Below are positions 19,106 through 28,123 of a stretch of DNA of 64,000 nt, in pieces (the first letter of the stretch is position 1; each line of letters starts with the position of its first letter). The stretch covers positions 6,288,001 to 6,352,000 of the forward strand of contig NC_019738.1 of NCBI RefSeq assembly GCF_000317515.1, read 5' to 3'. Position numbers and translations under genes: made by a program. Under the pieces are notes generated by a model. That model was given only the letters and a program-made list of their open reading frames with translations. It had not been told where the DNA came from and did not search any database. Source of the stretch: Allocoleopsis franciscana PCC 7113. Lineage in GTDB: Bacteria; Cyanobacteriota; Cyanobacteriia; Cyanobacteriales; Coleofasciculaceae.

Positions 19106-20191
19106 ATGGATATCAATTTACTTTCTCCCTACAAACTAGGGAACCTAGAACTACCCAACCGCCTCGTCATGGCACCCTTAACACGCAATCGCGCAGGCAA
19201 AGGCAATGTTCCAAGGCCACTCAATGCCACCTATTACGCCCAACGCGCCTCCGCAGGACTAATCATTGCAGAAGCCACCCAAGTTTCGCCTCAAGGTCAA
19301 GGTTATCCCAGCACACCCGGAATTCATTCAGCCGAACAAGTGGAAGGATGGAAATTGGTAACGGATGCCGTACATCAACAGGGGGGAAGAATATTCCTGC
19401 AACTGTGGCATGTGGGACGGATTTCCCATCCCGACTTGCAACCGGATGGAGCGTTACCTGTTGCGCCTTCTGCGATCGCTCCTAAGGGTGAAGCTTCAAC
19501 CTACGAAGGGCCTAAACCCTTTGTTACTCCTCGTGCTTTGGAAACCGCTGAGATTCCAGAAATTATCGAACAGTACCGTCAGGGAGCCAAAAATGCGCTC
19601 CAAGCTGGATTTGATGGGGTGGAGGTTCACGGAGCCAATGGCTATTTGTTGGATCAGTTTCTGCGGGATGGGACGAATCAGCGCACGGACGAGTATGGCG
19701 GTTCCCTGGAAAATCGTGCTCGACTGCTGCTAGAAGTGACGGAAGCCGTGACGGAAGTCTGGGGCGCAGATCGAGTTGGAGTACGCCTTTCTCCCAGCGG
19801 CACGTTTAATGACATGCACGATTCTGACCCTTTGTCAACCTTTAGTTATGCAACCCAAGCGCTGAATCGATTTGGATTGGCTTATCTGCATATTATTGAG
19901 GTGAACGAATCCGACTTAAGGCATGGTGGGACGGAGGTACCGACTAGTGTTTTACGAGATCGCTTTACCGGCACATTAATGGTCAATGGCGGCTATGACT
20001 GGGAGAGAAGCAATGCTGTATTGGCAAAGGGGGAAGCGGATTTGGTTTCATTTGGTACGCTGTTTTTGGCGAATCCAGACTTACCAAAACGGTTTGCTGC
20101 CAATGCACCCCTGAATCAACCAGACCCAACAACCTTCTACGGGGGTGGGGAGAAGGGCTACACAGACTATCCCTTTTTGCAGGCTAGCTGA
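19106..20191 (+). CDS. Alkene reductase (old yellow enzyme family)
   Basis: The 361-residue product is a flavin-dependent TIM barrel with the OYE landmarks NRLVMAPLTRNRA, LQLWHVGRISHPDLQPDG, the substrate-binding His/Asn pair in VEVHGANGYLLDQFLRDGTN, and DEYGGSLENRARLLLE. These enzymes bind FMN and reduce activated C=C bonds, such as reactive enones, with NADPH. It closes the redox cluster begun by trxA, which fits detoxification of electrophiles. Full length. Confidence 0.94.
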   Translation: MDINLLSPYKLGNLELPNRLVMAPLTRNRAGKGNVPRPLNATYYAQRASAGLIIAEATQVSPQGQGYPSTPGIHSAEQVEGWKLVTDAVHQQGGRIFLQLWHVGRISHPDLQPDGALPVAPSAIAPKGEASTYEGPKPFVTPRALETAEIPEIIEQYRQGAKNALQAGFDGVEVHGANGYLLDQFLRDGTNQRTDEYGGSLENRARLLLEVTEAVTEVWGADRVGVRLSPSGTFNDMHDSDPLSTFSYATQALNRFGLAYLHIIEVNESDLRHGGTEVPTSVLRDRFTGTLMVNGGYDWERSNAVLAKGEADLVSFGTLFLANPDLPKRFAANAPLNQPDPTTFYGGGEKGYTDYPFLQAS

Positions 20192-20216
20192 AGACCATAA
20201 TCGCCAAAGAAGCAGT

Positions 20217-20252
20217 GGGAAGCCTCCTCTTGCTTATGGGGTGGGGCTTCCC
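20217..20252. terminator. Hairpin between converging genes
   Basis: GGGAAGCC and GGCTTCCC form an 8-bp stem at the ends of this interval, with further partial pairing inside. It stands between the alkene reductase (plus) and the DAHP synthase (minus), which converge. No T-run follows, so intrinsic termination is only likely. Confidence 0.5.
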
Positions 20253-20283
20253 TGTAAATTAGCTAACCTACAACCCTAAAACC

Positions 20284-21342
20284 TTAAGCCAGGGCAACAG
20301 CCGATTCATGCCAACGCCCAACCGCTTTGCCAATCACAGACATATCTTGTACCAAGCGATCGAAGCGATCCGGTGTCAAGGATTGCGGGCCATCGGATAA
20401 AGCTTTGGCAGGATTAGGATGGACTTCAATCATCAAAGAATCAGCACCCGCCGCGATCGCCGCCAGTGCCATTGCCGGGACATACTCATAACGCCCCGTG
20501 CCGTGACTGGGGTCAATCATAATCGGTAAGTGAGTGAGCGATCGCAACACGGGCAACACGGCTAAATCCAGAGTATTCCGGGCATACTTCTGATCAAACG
20601 TGCGAATCCCCCGCTCACACAAAATCACATTCGGGTTCCCGGCTGCCAGAATATACTCCGCCGCCATCAACCACTCATCAATAGTGGAGGACATCCCCCG
20701 CTTCAGCAAAACCGGCTTCTCCTGCGCCCCAACTTTTTTCAGAAGGGCGAAATTCTGCATATTCCGGGCACCCACTTGCACCACATCCGCCACCTCAGCA
20801 ATTTTCTCGACATCCGCCGTGTCCATCACTTCGGTGATAATGCCCAAGCCCGACTCTTCCCGCGCCGCTGCCAGTAAGCCCAAAGCGCTTTCCCCATGAC
20901 CTTGAAACGCATAGGGGGATGTCCGAGGCTTATACGCACCTCCCCGCAGAAACTGGGCACCCGCCGCCTTAACCCGACGTGCCGTTTCCACGATCATGGC
21001 TTCATTTTCTACCGAACAAGGGCCAGCCACCAGTACCACGGGATGATGCTCCCCGAAATGAACCGGGCCATTGGGTGTTGACACAACCACATCACTGGCT
21101 TCTCCGTGCCGGAACTCGCGACTGGCACGTTTAAAGGGCTTCTCAACCCGCAGCACCTCTTCAATCCAGGGACTCATTTCCTGAATTTGCAGTGGGTCTA
21201 AATCCACCGTATCGCCCACAAGACCAATCACGACCTTGTGCTTACCCACAATTTTTTCCGGAGTTAGACCCCATTCGCTCAGTTCTTGGTCAATGCGCTC
21301 AATCTCGGCTTCTGGAGCGCCCATTTTCATCACTACAATCAT
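20284..21342 (-). CDS. aroF: 3-deoxy-7-phosphoheptulonate synthase (DAHP synthase)
   Basis: About 352 residues from the ATG at 21342 ([17 protein letters not shown]). An N-terminal ferredoxin-like domain of about 70 residues precedes a KDSA/DAHP barrel with [55 protein letters not shown] and [12 protein letters not shown]. This is the type I-beta enzyme found in cyanobacteria and Thermotoga. It condenses phosphoenolpyruvate with erythrose 4-phosphate in the first step of the shikimate pathway. An in-frame TTG at 21363 is rejected as start. Confidence 0.95.
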   Translation of the reverse strand: MIVVMKMGAPEAEIERIDQELSEWGLTPEKIVGKHKVVIGLVGDTVDLDPLQIQEMSPWIEEVLRVEKPFKRASREFRHGEASDVVVSTPNGPVHFGEHHPVVLVAGPCSVENEAMIVETARRVKAAGAQFLRGGAYKPRTSPYAFQGHGESALGLLAAAREESGLGIITEVMDTADVEKIAEVADVVQVGARNMQNFALLKKVGAQEKPVLLKRGMSSTIDEWLMAAEYILAAGNPNVILCERGIRTFDQKYARNTLDLAVLPVLRSLTHLPIMIDPSHGTGRYEYVPAMALAAIAAGADSLMIEVHPNPAKALSDGPQSLTPDRFDRLVQDMSVIGKAVGRWHESAVALA

Positions 21343-21409
21343 AGTTTCTCCAGCCCCTGCCAAATGATGTGTTTGCTTAACTTCGGGTTGGACGATGAGA
21401 AGGTTGGAA

Positions 21410-21448
21410 GTGGTTGAAGGTTGAAGGTTGAAAGTTGAAGGTTGGAAG
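21410..21448. repeat. Heptamer tandem repeat (GGTTGAA)
   Basis: Five or six GGTTGAA-type units (GGTTGAA, GGTTGAA, AGTTGAA, GGTTGGA) lie between the DAHP synthase and pam68 genes. The same unit appears in the gaps at 26882 and 38218, each time outside coding sequence. Confidence 0.75.
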
Positions 21449-21485
21449 TACTAACCTGCTAACCTGCTCCTTGCGAACCTTCAAC

Positions 21486-21995
21486 CTAATCCTTTTGACC
21501 CGCAGAGCGCCATGCGGCTGTCATCCGTCCCCAGTTGGTTTTAAACTCTTGCCAACCTAACGTCGTTCCTGGCACATCTTCATCCCACGAAGCCGAGAGA
21601 ACGCCGTAACTCAATCCCAACACGCCTAAACCAAAAAAGCCCATACTCACGAGTACCACAACCACATTGGGCAACTTTAAGCCAACTTGTGTGACTAAAA
21701 CATAGCTGGCAAAAAAGGTAACGATGCCCAAAACGGAGGGAATTCCACACAACAGAGCCATCCGGCGTGCCATTCGCTTGCTCACGACATCCGGAATCGC
21801 CATCGATTCCTTAGACTTAGTGGCTTTGTGCTCTGGCTTCGTGGATTTTGAACTAGCGGCTGGAGCGGGTTGAGTCTTCGGTGTTTTTTTGCGCTTCTGA
21901 CGTGGCTCAAAGGGCAAGCGTTGGTCACTGGAGTTTGACGACTTAGCGTCGGAGGAGCTACTGGCTTTTGCCTCACGCCCTGGTTCAGTAGACAT
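21486..21995 (-). CDS. PAM68-family photosystem II assembly protein
   Basis: The 169-residue product has a long hydrophilic N-terminus rich in Ser, Lys and Pro (to about 65), then IPDVVSKRMARRMALLCGIPS, two membrane helices (about 82-105 and 114-135) and a C-terminus with WDEDVPGTTLGWQEFKTNW. This is the PAM68 (DUF3464) layout; the protein assists assembly of photosystem II intermediates and chlorophyll loading. It lies 27 bp downstream of rpsO on the same strand, an arrangement conserved in cyanobacteria, so the two are probably co-transcribed. Confidence 0.92.
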   Translation of the reverse strand: MSTEPGREAKASSSSDAKSSNSSDQRLPFEPRQKRKKTPKTQPAPAASSKSTKPEHKATKSKESMAIPDVVSKRMARRMALLCGIPSVLGIVTFFASYVLVTQVGLKLPNVVVVLVSMGFFGLGVLGLSYGVLSASWDEDVPGTTLGWQEFKTNWGRMTAAWRSAGQKD

Positions 21996-22022
21996 AAGTG
22001 TAAATGGAAATGGAAAGGGGGT

Positions 22023-22292
22023 CTATCCGCGAATACCTAGGCGTTGAATCAAGGCTGGATAGCGTTGTGCACTTTCTCGGCGCATATAGGCTAGCAAGCG
22101 CTTCCGACGACCAATCAGTTGTAACAATCCTCGTCGAGAGGAATGATCTTTAGAATTCGCTTTTAGGTGTTCGCTCAACCGATTAATGCGTTCGGTGAGC
22201 ATGGCGATTTGAACTTCTGCCGAGCCAGTGTCGGTTTCATGGACTTGGTAGCCCTCAATAATTTCGTGTTTGCGCTCTTGCGTCAGACTCAT
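22023..22292 (-). CDS. rpsO: 30S ribosomal protein S15
   Basis: The 89-residue product is a canonical S15: [27 protein letters not shown], then [23 protein letters not shown]15 binds the central domain of 16S rRNA and nucleates platform assembly. The length is normal. It is followed closely by the pam68 gene on the same strand. Confidence 0.98.
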   Translation of the reverse strand: MSLTQERKHEIIEGYQVHETDTGSAEVQIAMLTERINRLSEHLKANSKDHSSRRGLLQLIGRRKRLLAYMRRESAQRYPALIQRLGIRG

Positions 22293-22405
22293 GGATAAAT
22301 TTCGATCATAATAAACCAGCAGTTTTCCATGTTATCACTCTGACGAGTGTGGTTGAAACTCGTCTTGGCGAATGGGGATGGCACAACGTCCCAGGGAAAC
22401 AATTC

Positions 22406-22855
22406 TCATCCCTGATTTGTGCTGCCCAATTTATCTGAGCGGCGGTTATCTAGCCACTCTTGCAAAATGATGGCAGCCGCTTTGCGGTCAATCAGACCTT
22501 TATTCCGAGAGACTAGGCGATTCTCTGCTTTGATTAATTCTTCGGCCTCCACAGAAGTCAAGCGCTCATCGATATACTCGACAGGCAACTGAAGGGCTTT
22601 CGCCAACCGCTTGGCGAACTTTTGGATCTGCCGCGCCTGGGAGCCTAGGGTTCCATCACTGGCATAAGGCAAACCGATAACGAGTAGCTGTACTTCTCTT
22701 TGTTCAACCCACTCTCGTAGCTGTTGTACATCCCGTTCAAAAGACGTGCGCTCAATTGTGGTAAGACCTGTTGCCATTAAACCCAGGCCATCGCATCCCG
22801 CCACACCAATTCGCTTGCTTCCTACATCTAATCCCAGTGCCGAGATTTTTTCCAT
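22406..22855 (-). CDS. ruvX: Holliday junction resolvase-like protein (YqgF/RuvX)
   Basis: The 149-residue product has the RNase H-like YqgF fold: first catalytic Asp in LGLDVGSKRIGVA, the VIGLPYASDGTLGSQA strand-loop, the DERLTSVEA motif and a final acidic site in IDRKAAAIILQEWLD. YqgF proteins act in 16S rRNA 5'-end maturation and were named for predicted Holliday-junction resolution. It is a lone minus-strand gene between rpsO and an acetyltransferase gene. Confidence 0.93.
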   Translation of the reverse strand: MEKISALGLDVGSKRIGVAGCDGLGLMATGLTTIERTSFERDVQQLREWVEQREVQLLVIGLPYASDGTLGSQARQIQKFAKRLAKALQLPVEYIDERLTSVEAEELIKAENRLVSRNKGLIDRKAAAIILQEWLDNRRSDKLGSTNQG

Positions 22856-22962
22856 TTCTTGACTCCAAATTCAGAAGGCATAGATGGCTAAAAGGAGCTT
22901 TGGTGGGCGAGCATCCCAAATGTATACGCTTTAAACAAGGTTGAGGAACATTTTATCTCAAT

Positions 22963-23038
22963 TCTCCCAAGCTCCCCAGCTCCCCAGCTCCTCAGCTCCC
23001 AAGCTCCTCAGCTCCCCATCTCCTCAGCGCCCCAGCTC
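22963..23038. repeat. Short tandem repeat (CTCCCCAG type)
   Basis: About eight 8-9 bp units based on AGCTCCCC or AGCTCCTC run through this interval between ruvX and the next acetyltransferase gene. The units vary by one or two bases. No coding potential is seen. Confidence 0.85.
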
Positions 23039-23047
23039 GAAGCACGG

Positions 23048-24301
23048 CTAATTCTGAATAGTCGGTGGCTCAGCAGATGGGCTTGTCTCTTGGGAGAGAG
23101 TAATCTTGGAGGTTGAGACTGGCTGAGCGCCATTTCCCGAAGAAACGGCTTGGGTTTTCTTGGAGATAGACTTCCACCAAGCAATGCGGCTGGGGATTGG
23201 GGTGCGTGCGGGTTGTAACCCCTGAAGCACTTCCGACAACTGCAATCCTTCTAAAGACATTGGCTTCGCTTCCCGCAGCTTGTGCCAGACAGAACGGGAC
23301 ATCAGTAGGGTATGCTCAATTCGCTCTGCCCCCATTTGTTCGAGATATTCTTCCCGTTCGGGTTGATAATCAGCAGAAGCAATTTGTAGGGCTTGGGGGG
23401 GCACCGCCTGCACCACCCGCGCCATCTGAGCCAGTAACTCTGGGTATAAGCAGGTATAAGCTGGGTGAACCGTCAGCTCACCTTCGTGACAACTGGAGCC
23501 ATCCCGACACAGCCGGATTTGAAAATAGCCAATAGCAGCTTTGCGTTGGGGTTCAAAGACGTAGCCACTCACGACTTCCGTATGGGTGAACCACTGGTAA
23601 ATATGGGAGACGAGCGCTCTCACAAACCCGGTTTTAAAATCTTGGACGTGGCGGTCAAACACCTGGCGTACCAAGGGCGGCATGGAGGCTGTATCCAATT
23701 GATAAAGCAACTGAGCATCCGCGTTACTCACCGGCAGTAAGTTCGGTAAATCGGGTTCGTGAGCTGCCAATTCTTCCAGGATTTGGGGTGCAATTGCCCA
23801 ATAGGTCAGTTGTGCTAAAGGCTGAAATCCGTTTTGCCGATAAAGCGCTAGTGTCGTTTTCTGATGAACATTAACTTCTAGTAACCAGGTTCGCGCTTCC
23901 CAAATGGTCTCGAAACAATAGCGCAATAACCCCGATCCCGTATCTGCTTTTGCTGATGTATTTTCTTGAACGTTGGCAGAGGTATCGACTAACACCTGCT
24001 CCACCCGCCAAGTGCTGCGGGTGCGATTAAACGGCGAAATCTTGATCATGCCCCGAATCTGCTGGAACGATTCAGCCACATACACGCAAAAAGCGTACTG
24101 GCTGGGATTGGGGAACCAACTTAACAGCTTGAGCAAGCCATACCAGCGTCGAACTTGTTGTAATTGCTGAATGAAGGTCACAGAACAACTGTTGCTATCT
24201 GCATCAGTTGCCGCTGTGGCAAGCTGTTCGATTGCCTCCAAATCTCGGTAGTGAATGGGGCGAATCACATTCTTCGCGTTTTCTGAAACAGGTGAAGTCA
24301 T
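23048..24301 (-). CDS. GNAT-family N-acetyltransferase
   Basis: The 417-residue product has one recognisable GNAT domain in its N-terminal half: IRPIHYRDLEAIEQLA at the start, a beta4-beta5 region (CVYVAESFQQIRGMIKIS, WRVEQVLVDTS) and the acetyl-CoA end motif VNVHQKTTLALYRQNGFQPL. The second half repeats a weaker GNAT-like pattern (GYFQIRLC, GELTVHPAYTCLYPELLAQM), so a tandem-GNAT protein is likely. The C-terminal tail is low complexity. The substrate is unknown. Confidence 0.8.
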   Translation of the reverse strand: MTSPVSENAKNVIRPIHYRDLEAIEQLATAATDADSNSCSVTFIQQLQQVRRWYGLLKLLSWFPNPSQYAFCVYVAESFQQIRGMIKISPFNRTRSTWRVEQVLVDTSANVQENTSAKADTGSGLLRYCFETIWEARTWLLEVNVHQKTTLALYRQNGFQPLAQLTYWAIAPQILEELAAHEPDLPNLLPVSNADAQLLYQLDTASMPPLVRQVFDRHVQDFKTGFVRALVSHIYQWFTHTEVVSGYVFEPQRKAAIGYFQIRLCRDGSSCHEGELTVHPAYTCLYPELLAQMARVVQAVPPQALQIASADYQPEREEYLEQMGAERIEHTLLMSRSVWHKLREAKPMSLEGLQLSEVLQGLQPARTPIPSRIAWWKSISKKTQAVSSGNGAQPVSTSKITLSQETSPSAEPPTIQN

Positions 24302-24709
24302 GTTGGGTACAGATGCCTTGACGCAGATAGCAGCAGACTCGACCTACAGGCTTGCGCGTTCGCAGATACAGTTGCAAGACTGGGGTTACTGCCAATATAT
24401 TAACGATTTTCCCACCCTTCCATTGTGATGATTAAGCTGGTTTTCTTTCTGAGAGCGGGACTTCCAAGCTTTTGAGGGTTGCTTTGTATTGTATTGCTCC
24501 TACTCATTTCCATCCCTGATGATGTGAGTATGATTACGAGGTGAGTTCACAAAATTTAAAGGACATTGGGGTTAAACGAGGATTTTATCGTAAACATTTG
24601 TAAACTAATAAACAACTATCTGCTCACAAAAATTTTCTTGCCGCCTTCCCACGGCGGTGGTCACTCTCCGGAAAAGCACAACCGGGCTTCACTGTGTTAG
24701 GAGTTTCTA
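24302..24709. other. Intergenic leader of cruF
   Basis: These 408 bases between the divergent acetyltransferase gene and cruF hold no frame I can support. A short GC hairpin (CCGCC-TTCCCA-CGGCGG, near 24641-24657) lies about 50 bases before cruF, and AGGAG is placed 6 bases before the cruF ATG. The long leader could carry the promoters of both genes; no clear box pair was assigned. Confidence 0.5.
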
Positions 24710-25657
24710 ATGAAGCAACTTGTCAAACTTGAGCGCTACTTCCTGATTGGTCATATTTTTGCAATGGTTTTTGGACTGGCAGGATTACTGCTGGTCGTCC
24801 CTCATCCTGAGGTGATTGCTGGCTTAGGCCCGATTGGGCAGAAGGCGTTTGGGTTATCCATGTCTGGGGGCGGGGTGATCAACATCCTTCTGGGTGCCGC
24901 TGCGGTGGCAATTTATGCCTATCGAACCCTGGGTTTAAAGCCATGGCTGACGTTCATGATTCCGGCGATGATTCTCTCCTTGGGGAGTGAATTACTTGGC
25001 ACCAGCACCGGCTTCCCCTTTGGAGAATATGGCTACTTAAGTGGTTTGGGTTACAAAGTGGCTGGACTGGTTCCTTTCACCATTCCCTTCTCCTGGTTTT
25101 ATATGGGGTTTGTTTGTTATTTACTCGCTCGTGCTGGCATCGACGCTAGTCTCAAAACGGCAAATGGGGTTTGGTTGCGCTCTATCTTGGGCGTCGTCTT
25201 AGGAGCCATTCTCCTCACCTCCTGGGACTTTGCCCTCGACCCAGCAATGAGCCAAACCGCTTCTCCTTTTTGGCACTTTGGAGATATTGGTTCCTTTTTT
25301 GGCACCCCTTACCGTAATTTTGCAGGCTGGCTGGCAACGGGTGGTCTGTTTATGACGGTAGCCGCTTTGTTCTGGAAGAAAACGCCGATTAACTTATCCC
25401 GTCAGCAGTTAGGATTTCCCCTGATCGTTTATATCAGTAACATTGCGTTTAGCGCTTTCATGACGGTGTTTGGTGTTGGGCTTTGGATTCCAGTGATATT
25501 GACTCTTGTTTTCGGCGTCCTGCCGGCTGTGATTTTATGGTGGATGGCTTCATCTGCACCCACACCCATCACAGTAGACTCCACTGAGAATACTGAACTC
25601 GCTCAGCTCCAAACCAATAAAGTCCCTGTGGCACCTGTGGGAGCTCTGCCTAAGTGA
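24710..25657 (+). CDS. cruF: Carotenoid 1',2'-hydratase (gamma-carotene 1'-hydroxylase) CruF
   Basis: The 315-residue product is a multi-span membrane protein of the CruF family, with the conserved FPFGEYGY, LDPAMSQTASPFWHF and GTPYRNFAGWLATG motifs. It adds water across the terminal double bond of the psi-end of gamma-carotene on the way to myxol glycosides (myxoxanthophyll). The call is supported by the coupled downstream glycosyltransferase gene: the two overlap by GTGA at 25654-25657. Confidence 0.92.
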   Translation: MKQLVKLERYFLIGHIFAMVFGLAGLLLVVPHPEVIAGLGPIGQKAFGLSMSGGGVINILLGAAAVAIYAYRTLGLKPWLTFMIPAMILSLGSELLGTSTGFPFGEYGYLSGLGYKVAGLVPFTIPFSWFYMGFVCYLLARAGIDASLKTANGVWLRSILGVVLGAILLTSWDFALDPAMSQTASPFWHFGDIGSFFGTPYRNFAGWLATGGLFMTVAALFWKKTPINLSRQQLGFPLIVYISNIAFSAFMTVFGVGLWIPVILTLVFGVLPAVILWWMASSAPTPITVDSTENTELAQLQTNKVPVAPVGALPK

Positions 25658-26883
25658 GTTGGGTTATCGCTTTAGTCAGCCATTCAACAGCGCTACTTTC
25701 ACTGCCTATAGCAGGATTCTTTGCATCAGCGCTGTTACTTATTCAAATACCTGCCACCTTCCTTTTGCTCTCGCGCTTGAGCAAAGGACCAGGGCGTCGC
25801 CCTCCCATCGTGCCTCAAGCCGCCACTCCCGATCAACTGGGTGCGGTGAGTGTGGTCGTTCCCACCCTCAATGAACGCGATCGCCTGACGCCCTGTCTGG
25901 TGGGACTGAGTCAGCAAAGTTATGAAGTTCGAGAAATCATCGTGGTCGATAGTCGTTCGACCGATGGTACACCTGAACTGGTCAAGGATGCCCAAGAAAA
26001 AGACCCGCGATTTCGTCTAATCAATGATGACCCCTTACCCACTGATTGGGTAGGGCGTCCCTGGGCTTTGCACACGGGCTTCTTACACAGTTCCCCTCAC
26101 AGTCAGTGGTTTCTAGGTATGGATGCCGATACCCAGCCCAGAGCGGGATTGGTTGCGGGTTTGATCCAGAAGGCTGAAGCGGAAAAGTTTGATTTAGTTT
26201 CCCTTTCACCGCAATTCATCCTCAAGTATCCAGGGGAGTGGTGGCTCCAACCCGCGCTGTTGATTACCCTCGTTTACCGATTTGGGCCAACTGGGATTAA
26301 TAGTGACTCAGCGGAACGGGTGATGGCGAATGGACAGTGCTTCCTGTGTCGCCGCGAAGTCTTAGCCAAGCTGGAGGGCTATACCAGCGCTAAGGGGTCT
26401 TTTTGTGATGATGTCACCCTGGCTCGCTATGCCGCCGCTTGTGGGTTTAAGGTCGGGTTTCTCGATGGAGCCAAGGTGGTGAAGGTGCGGATGTATGAGG
26501 GAGCCAAAGAAACATGGAAAGAGTGGGGGCGCAGTCTTGACCTCAAAGATGCCTCTTCCATGAGTCAGGTGTGGAGCGATTTGTGGCTTTTACTGAGTGT
26601 TCAGGGTTTGCCACTTCCAGCCTCTTTGATTTTATTCAGTTGCCTAGGATGGGGAATTACCTCACCCTCCGTAATGGCAGCGGCTGGATTAAACCTTTTC
26701 TTGCTGTTGATTCGCTTTGCTTTGCTGTTTGCGATCGCTCCTTCTTATGATCGTTCTCAGGGATCAGCCGCTTCATGGCTCTTTTGGCTTTCCCCCTTAG
26801 CTGATCCCTTAGCCGTCTGGCGAATTTTCTTATCGGCTAGCCACAGACCGACCTCTTGGCGGGGTCGGAGTTATAGCGTTTAG
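25654..26883 (+). CDS. cruG: Carotenoid 2'-O-glycosyltransferase CruG
   Basis: The 409-residue product is a family 2 glycosyltransferase with an N-terminal membrane helix, the nucleotide-sugar site VVVPTLNERDRL, IIVVDSRSTDGTPE, the DxD-type motif GMDADTQP, and C-terminal hydrophobic spans. CruG attaches the sugar to the 2'-hydroxyl of myxol. The GTG start at 25654 overlaps the cruF stop, so translation is coupled. Confidence 0.9.
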   Translation: MSWVIALVSHSTALLSLPIAGFFASALLLIQIPATFLLLSRLSKGPGRRPPIVPQAATPDQLGAVSVVVPTLNERDRLTPCLVGLSQQSYEVREIIVVDSRSTDGTPELVKDAQEKDPRFRLINDDPLPTDWVGRPWALHTGFLHSSPHSQWFLGMDADTQPRAGLVAGLIQKAEAEKFDLVSLSPQFILKYPGEWWLQPALLITLVYRFGPTGINSDSAERVMANGQCFLCRREVLAKLEGYTSAKGSFCDDVTLARYAAACGFKVGFLDGAKVVKVRMYEGAKETWKEWGRSLDLKDASSMSQVWSDLWLLLSVQGLPLPASLILFSCLGWGITSPSVMAAAGLNLFLLLIRFALLFAIAPSYDRSQGSAASWLFWLSPLADPLAVWRIFLSASHRPTSWRGRSYSV

Positions 26884-26884
26884 G

Positions 26885-26954
26885 GTTGAAGGTTAGCCGG
26901 TTGGCAAGCCTAAGGTTGACCGGCTAGCAAGGCAAACCAATATTAACCTTCAAC
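26885..26954. terminator. Nested hairpin between cruG and rnhA
   Basis: GTTGAAGGTTA (26885-26895) pairs with TAACCTTCAAC (26944-26954), and an inner stem TAGCCGGT/ACCGGCTA lies in the loop. It separates two converging genes. The outer arms are the GGTTGAA repeat unit seen elsewhere, so a repeat insertion may have been recruited as a bidirectional terminator. Confidence 0.6.
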
Positions 26955-26958
26955 TCTT

Positions 26959-27870
26959 TTAACCTTCATCATCTGCTGTATTCACTTGATCCACTCGTTC
27001 AAGTTGCCAAAGAATTTGATTGCCTTCACGTCGGACTCGTGACACAATCCAATTTCGCCAAGGCCAGTGGTCGCCGCGACTAGTCACGGCACTGGCATTA
27101 ACATCCATTAAGTCAGCCAGCTCAGAACTGCTAATCAGGTAGCCTTGGCGGGCTATCTCATCGGCGATGTGGAGAGTTTCCACCAAGTTACGGAGTTGAG
27201 CAACTCTCACCTCGCGAGGTAAGTCTTCAATTGCACCAGCAGGGGAAGAAACAGGTGAATCCATCATGGCTACTTCAGAGGAGGGAAGGCTCATTTGTAT
27301 AGTCTCGTAAGCTAACTTAGAAACAACGTTTGAATCTGATACTCCTGCTACAGGTGAGTTGGAGTTTGAGTGATTGGAGGGTGGAGTACTCAGGTCGAAC
27401 GCCTGATCGAGTACCAAGGGCTTGCCAACAGCAAAAGCACGAGCGATTGTATCACAACGCTCATTGCCCTCATTGCCACTGTGCCCCCGAACATACTGCC
27501 ACTCCACCAAGGGAGAATTCAGCTCATCAAGAGTTTCCCACAAATCTTGATTTAAAACAGCTTTTCCCTGTGCTGTCTTCCAGCCTTTCTTTTTCCAGCC
27601 TTTCACCCATTTGGTGACGCCATTCTTGACATATTCACTATCGGTGTAGAGGATGACGGATTCGGTTTGAGCCGATGCCTTGAGAACCTTCAACGCCTGA
27701 ATGGCTGCTTGCATTTCCATTCGGTTGTTTGTGGTTTGAGCAGTCCCACCACCCATTTCATAAACGGAGCCATCGGTAAAATAAACTACAGTACCCCAGC
27801 CGCCGGGACCAGGGTTGCCAGCGCAAGCGCCATCGGTGTAAAAACATTTAATTTGGCGAGTAGAAGGCAT
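26959..27870 (-). CDS. rnhA: Ribonuclease HI with C-terminal extension
   Basis: Residues 1-150 form RNase HI with the four acidic positions: D13 in FYTDGACAGNPGPGG, E52 in NNRMEMQAA, D77 in LYTDSEYV, and the last Asp in GNERCDTIA. It removes RNA from RNA-DNA hybrids. Residues 200-303 form an extra domain (LREVRVAQLRNLVETLH-type helix, then LADLMDVNASAVTSRGDHWPWRNW) that reads like a small winged-helix or nucleic-acid-binding unit found in cyanobacterial homologues. The middle is a Ser/Asn-rich linker. Confidence 0.93.
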   Translation of the reverse strand: MPSTRQIKCFYTDGACAGNPGPGGWGTVVYFTDGSVYEMGGGTAQTTNNRMEMQAAIQALKVLKASAQTESVILYTDSEYVKNGVTKWVKGWKKKGWKTAQGKAVLNQDLWETLDELNSPLVEWQYVRGHSGNEGNERCDTIARAFAVGKPLVLDQAFDLSTPPSNHSNSNSPVAGVSDSNVVSKLAYETIQMSLPSSEVAMMDSPVSSPAGAIEDLPREVRVAQLRNLVETLHIADEIARQGYLISSSELADLMDVNASAVTSRGDHWPWRNWIVSRVRREGNQILWQLERVDQVNTADDEG

Positions 27871-28123
27871 GTGTTTTGAGTTGTAAGTTTTATGATTCTC
27901 TCCGACGGTACCTTTGTGTTTGATCAGATGATAATTGCATTTGACTCCAAGGAATTATTCTCTGCTAAGTCCCTGAACCCGCCATCCGTTCTCAACCCCA
28001 TGGATACTCGGTAAGATCAATCGCTTCGCTCACCGAGGCTCGAAACTTTGGTGTTTTGCTTGCCAAAAATTAAACTATATGGTAATAAAAAGCCGCAACA
28101 TTTAAGCCAATTATTCATCTAAG

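Noticed and set aside
18886-19485. 199-codon plus-strand frame between the GST and OYE genes
   Set aside because: It overlaps both real genes in another frame; its composition is Arg/Ser/Thr-rich without structure.
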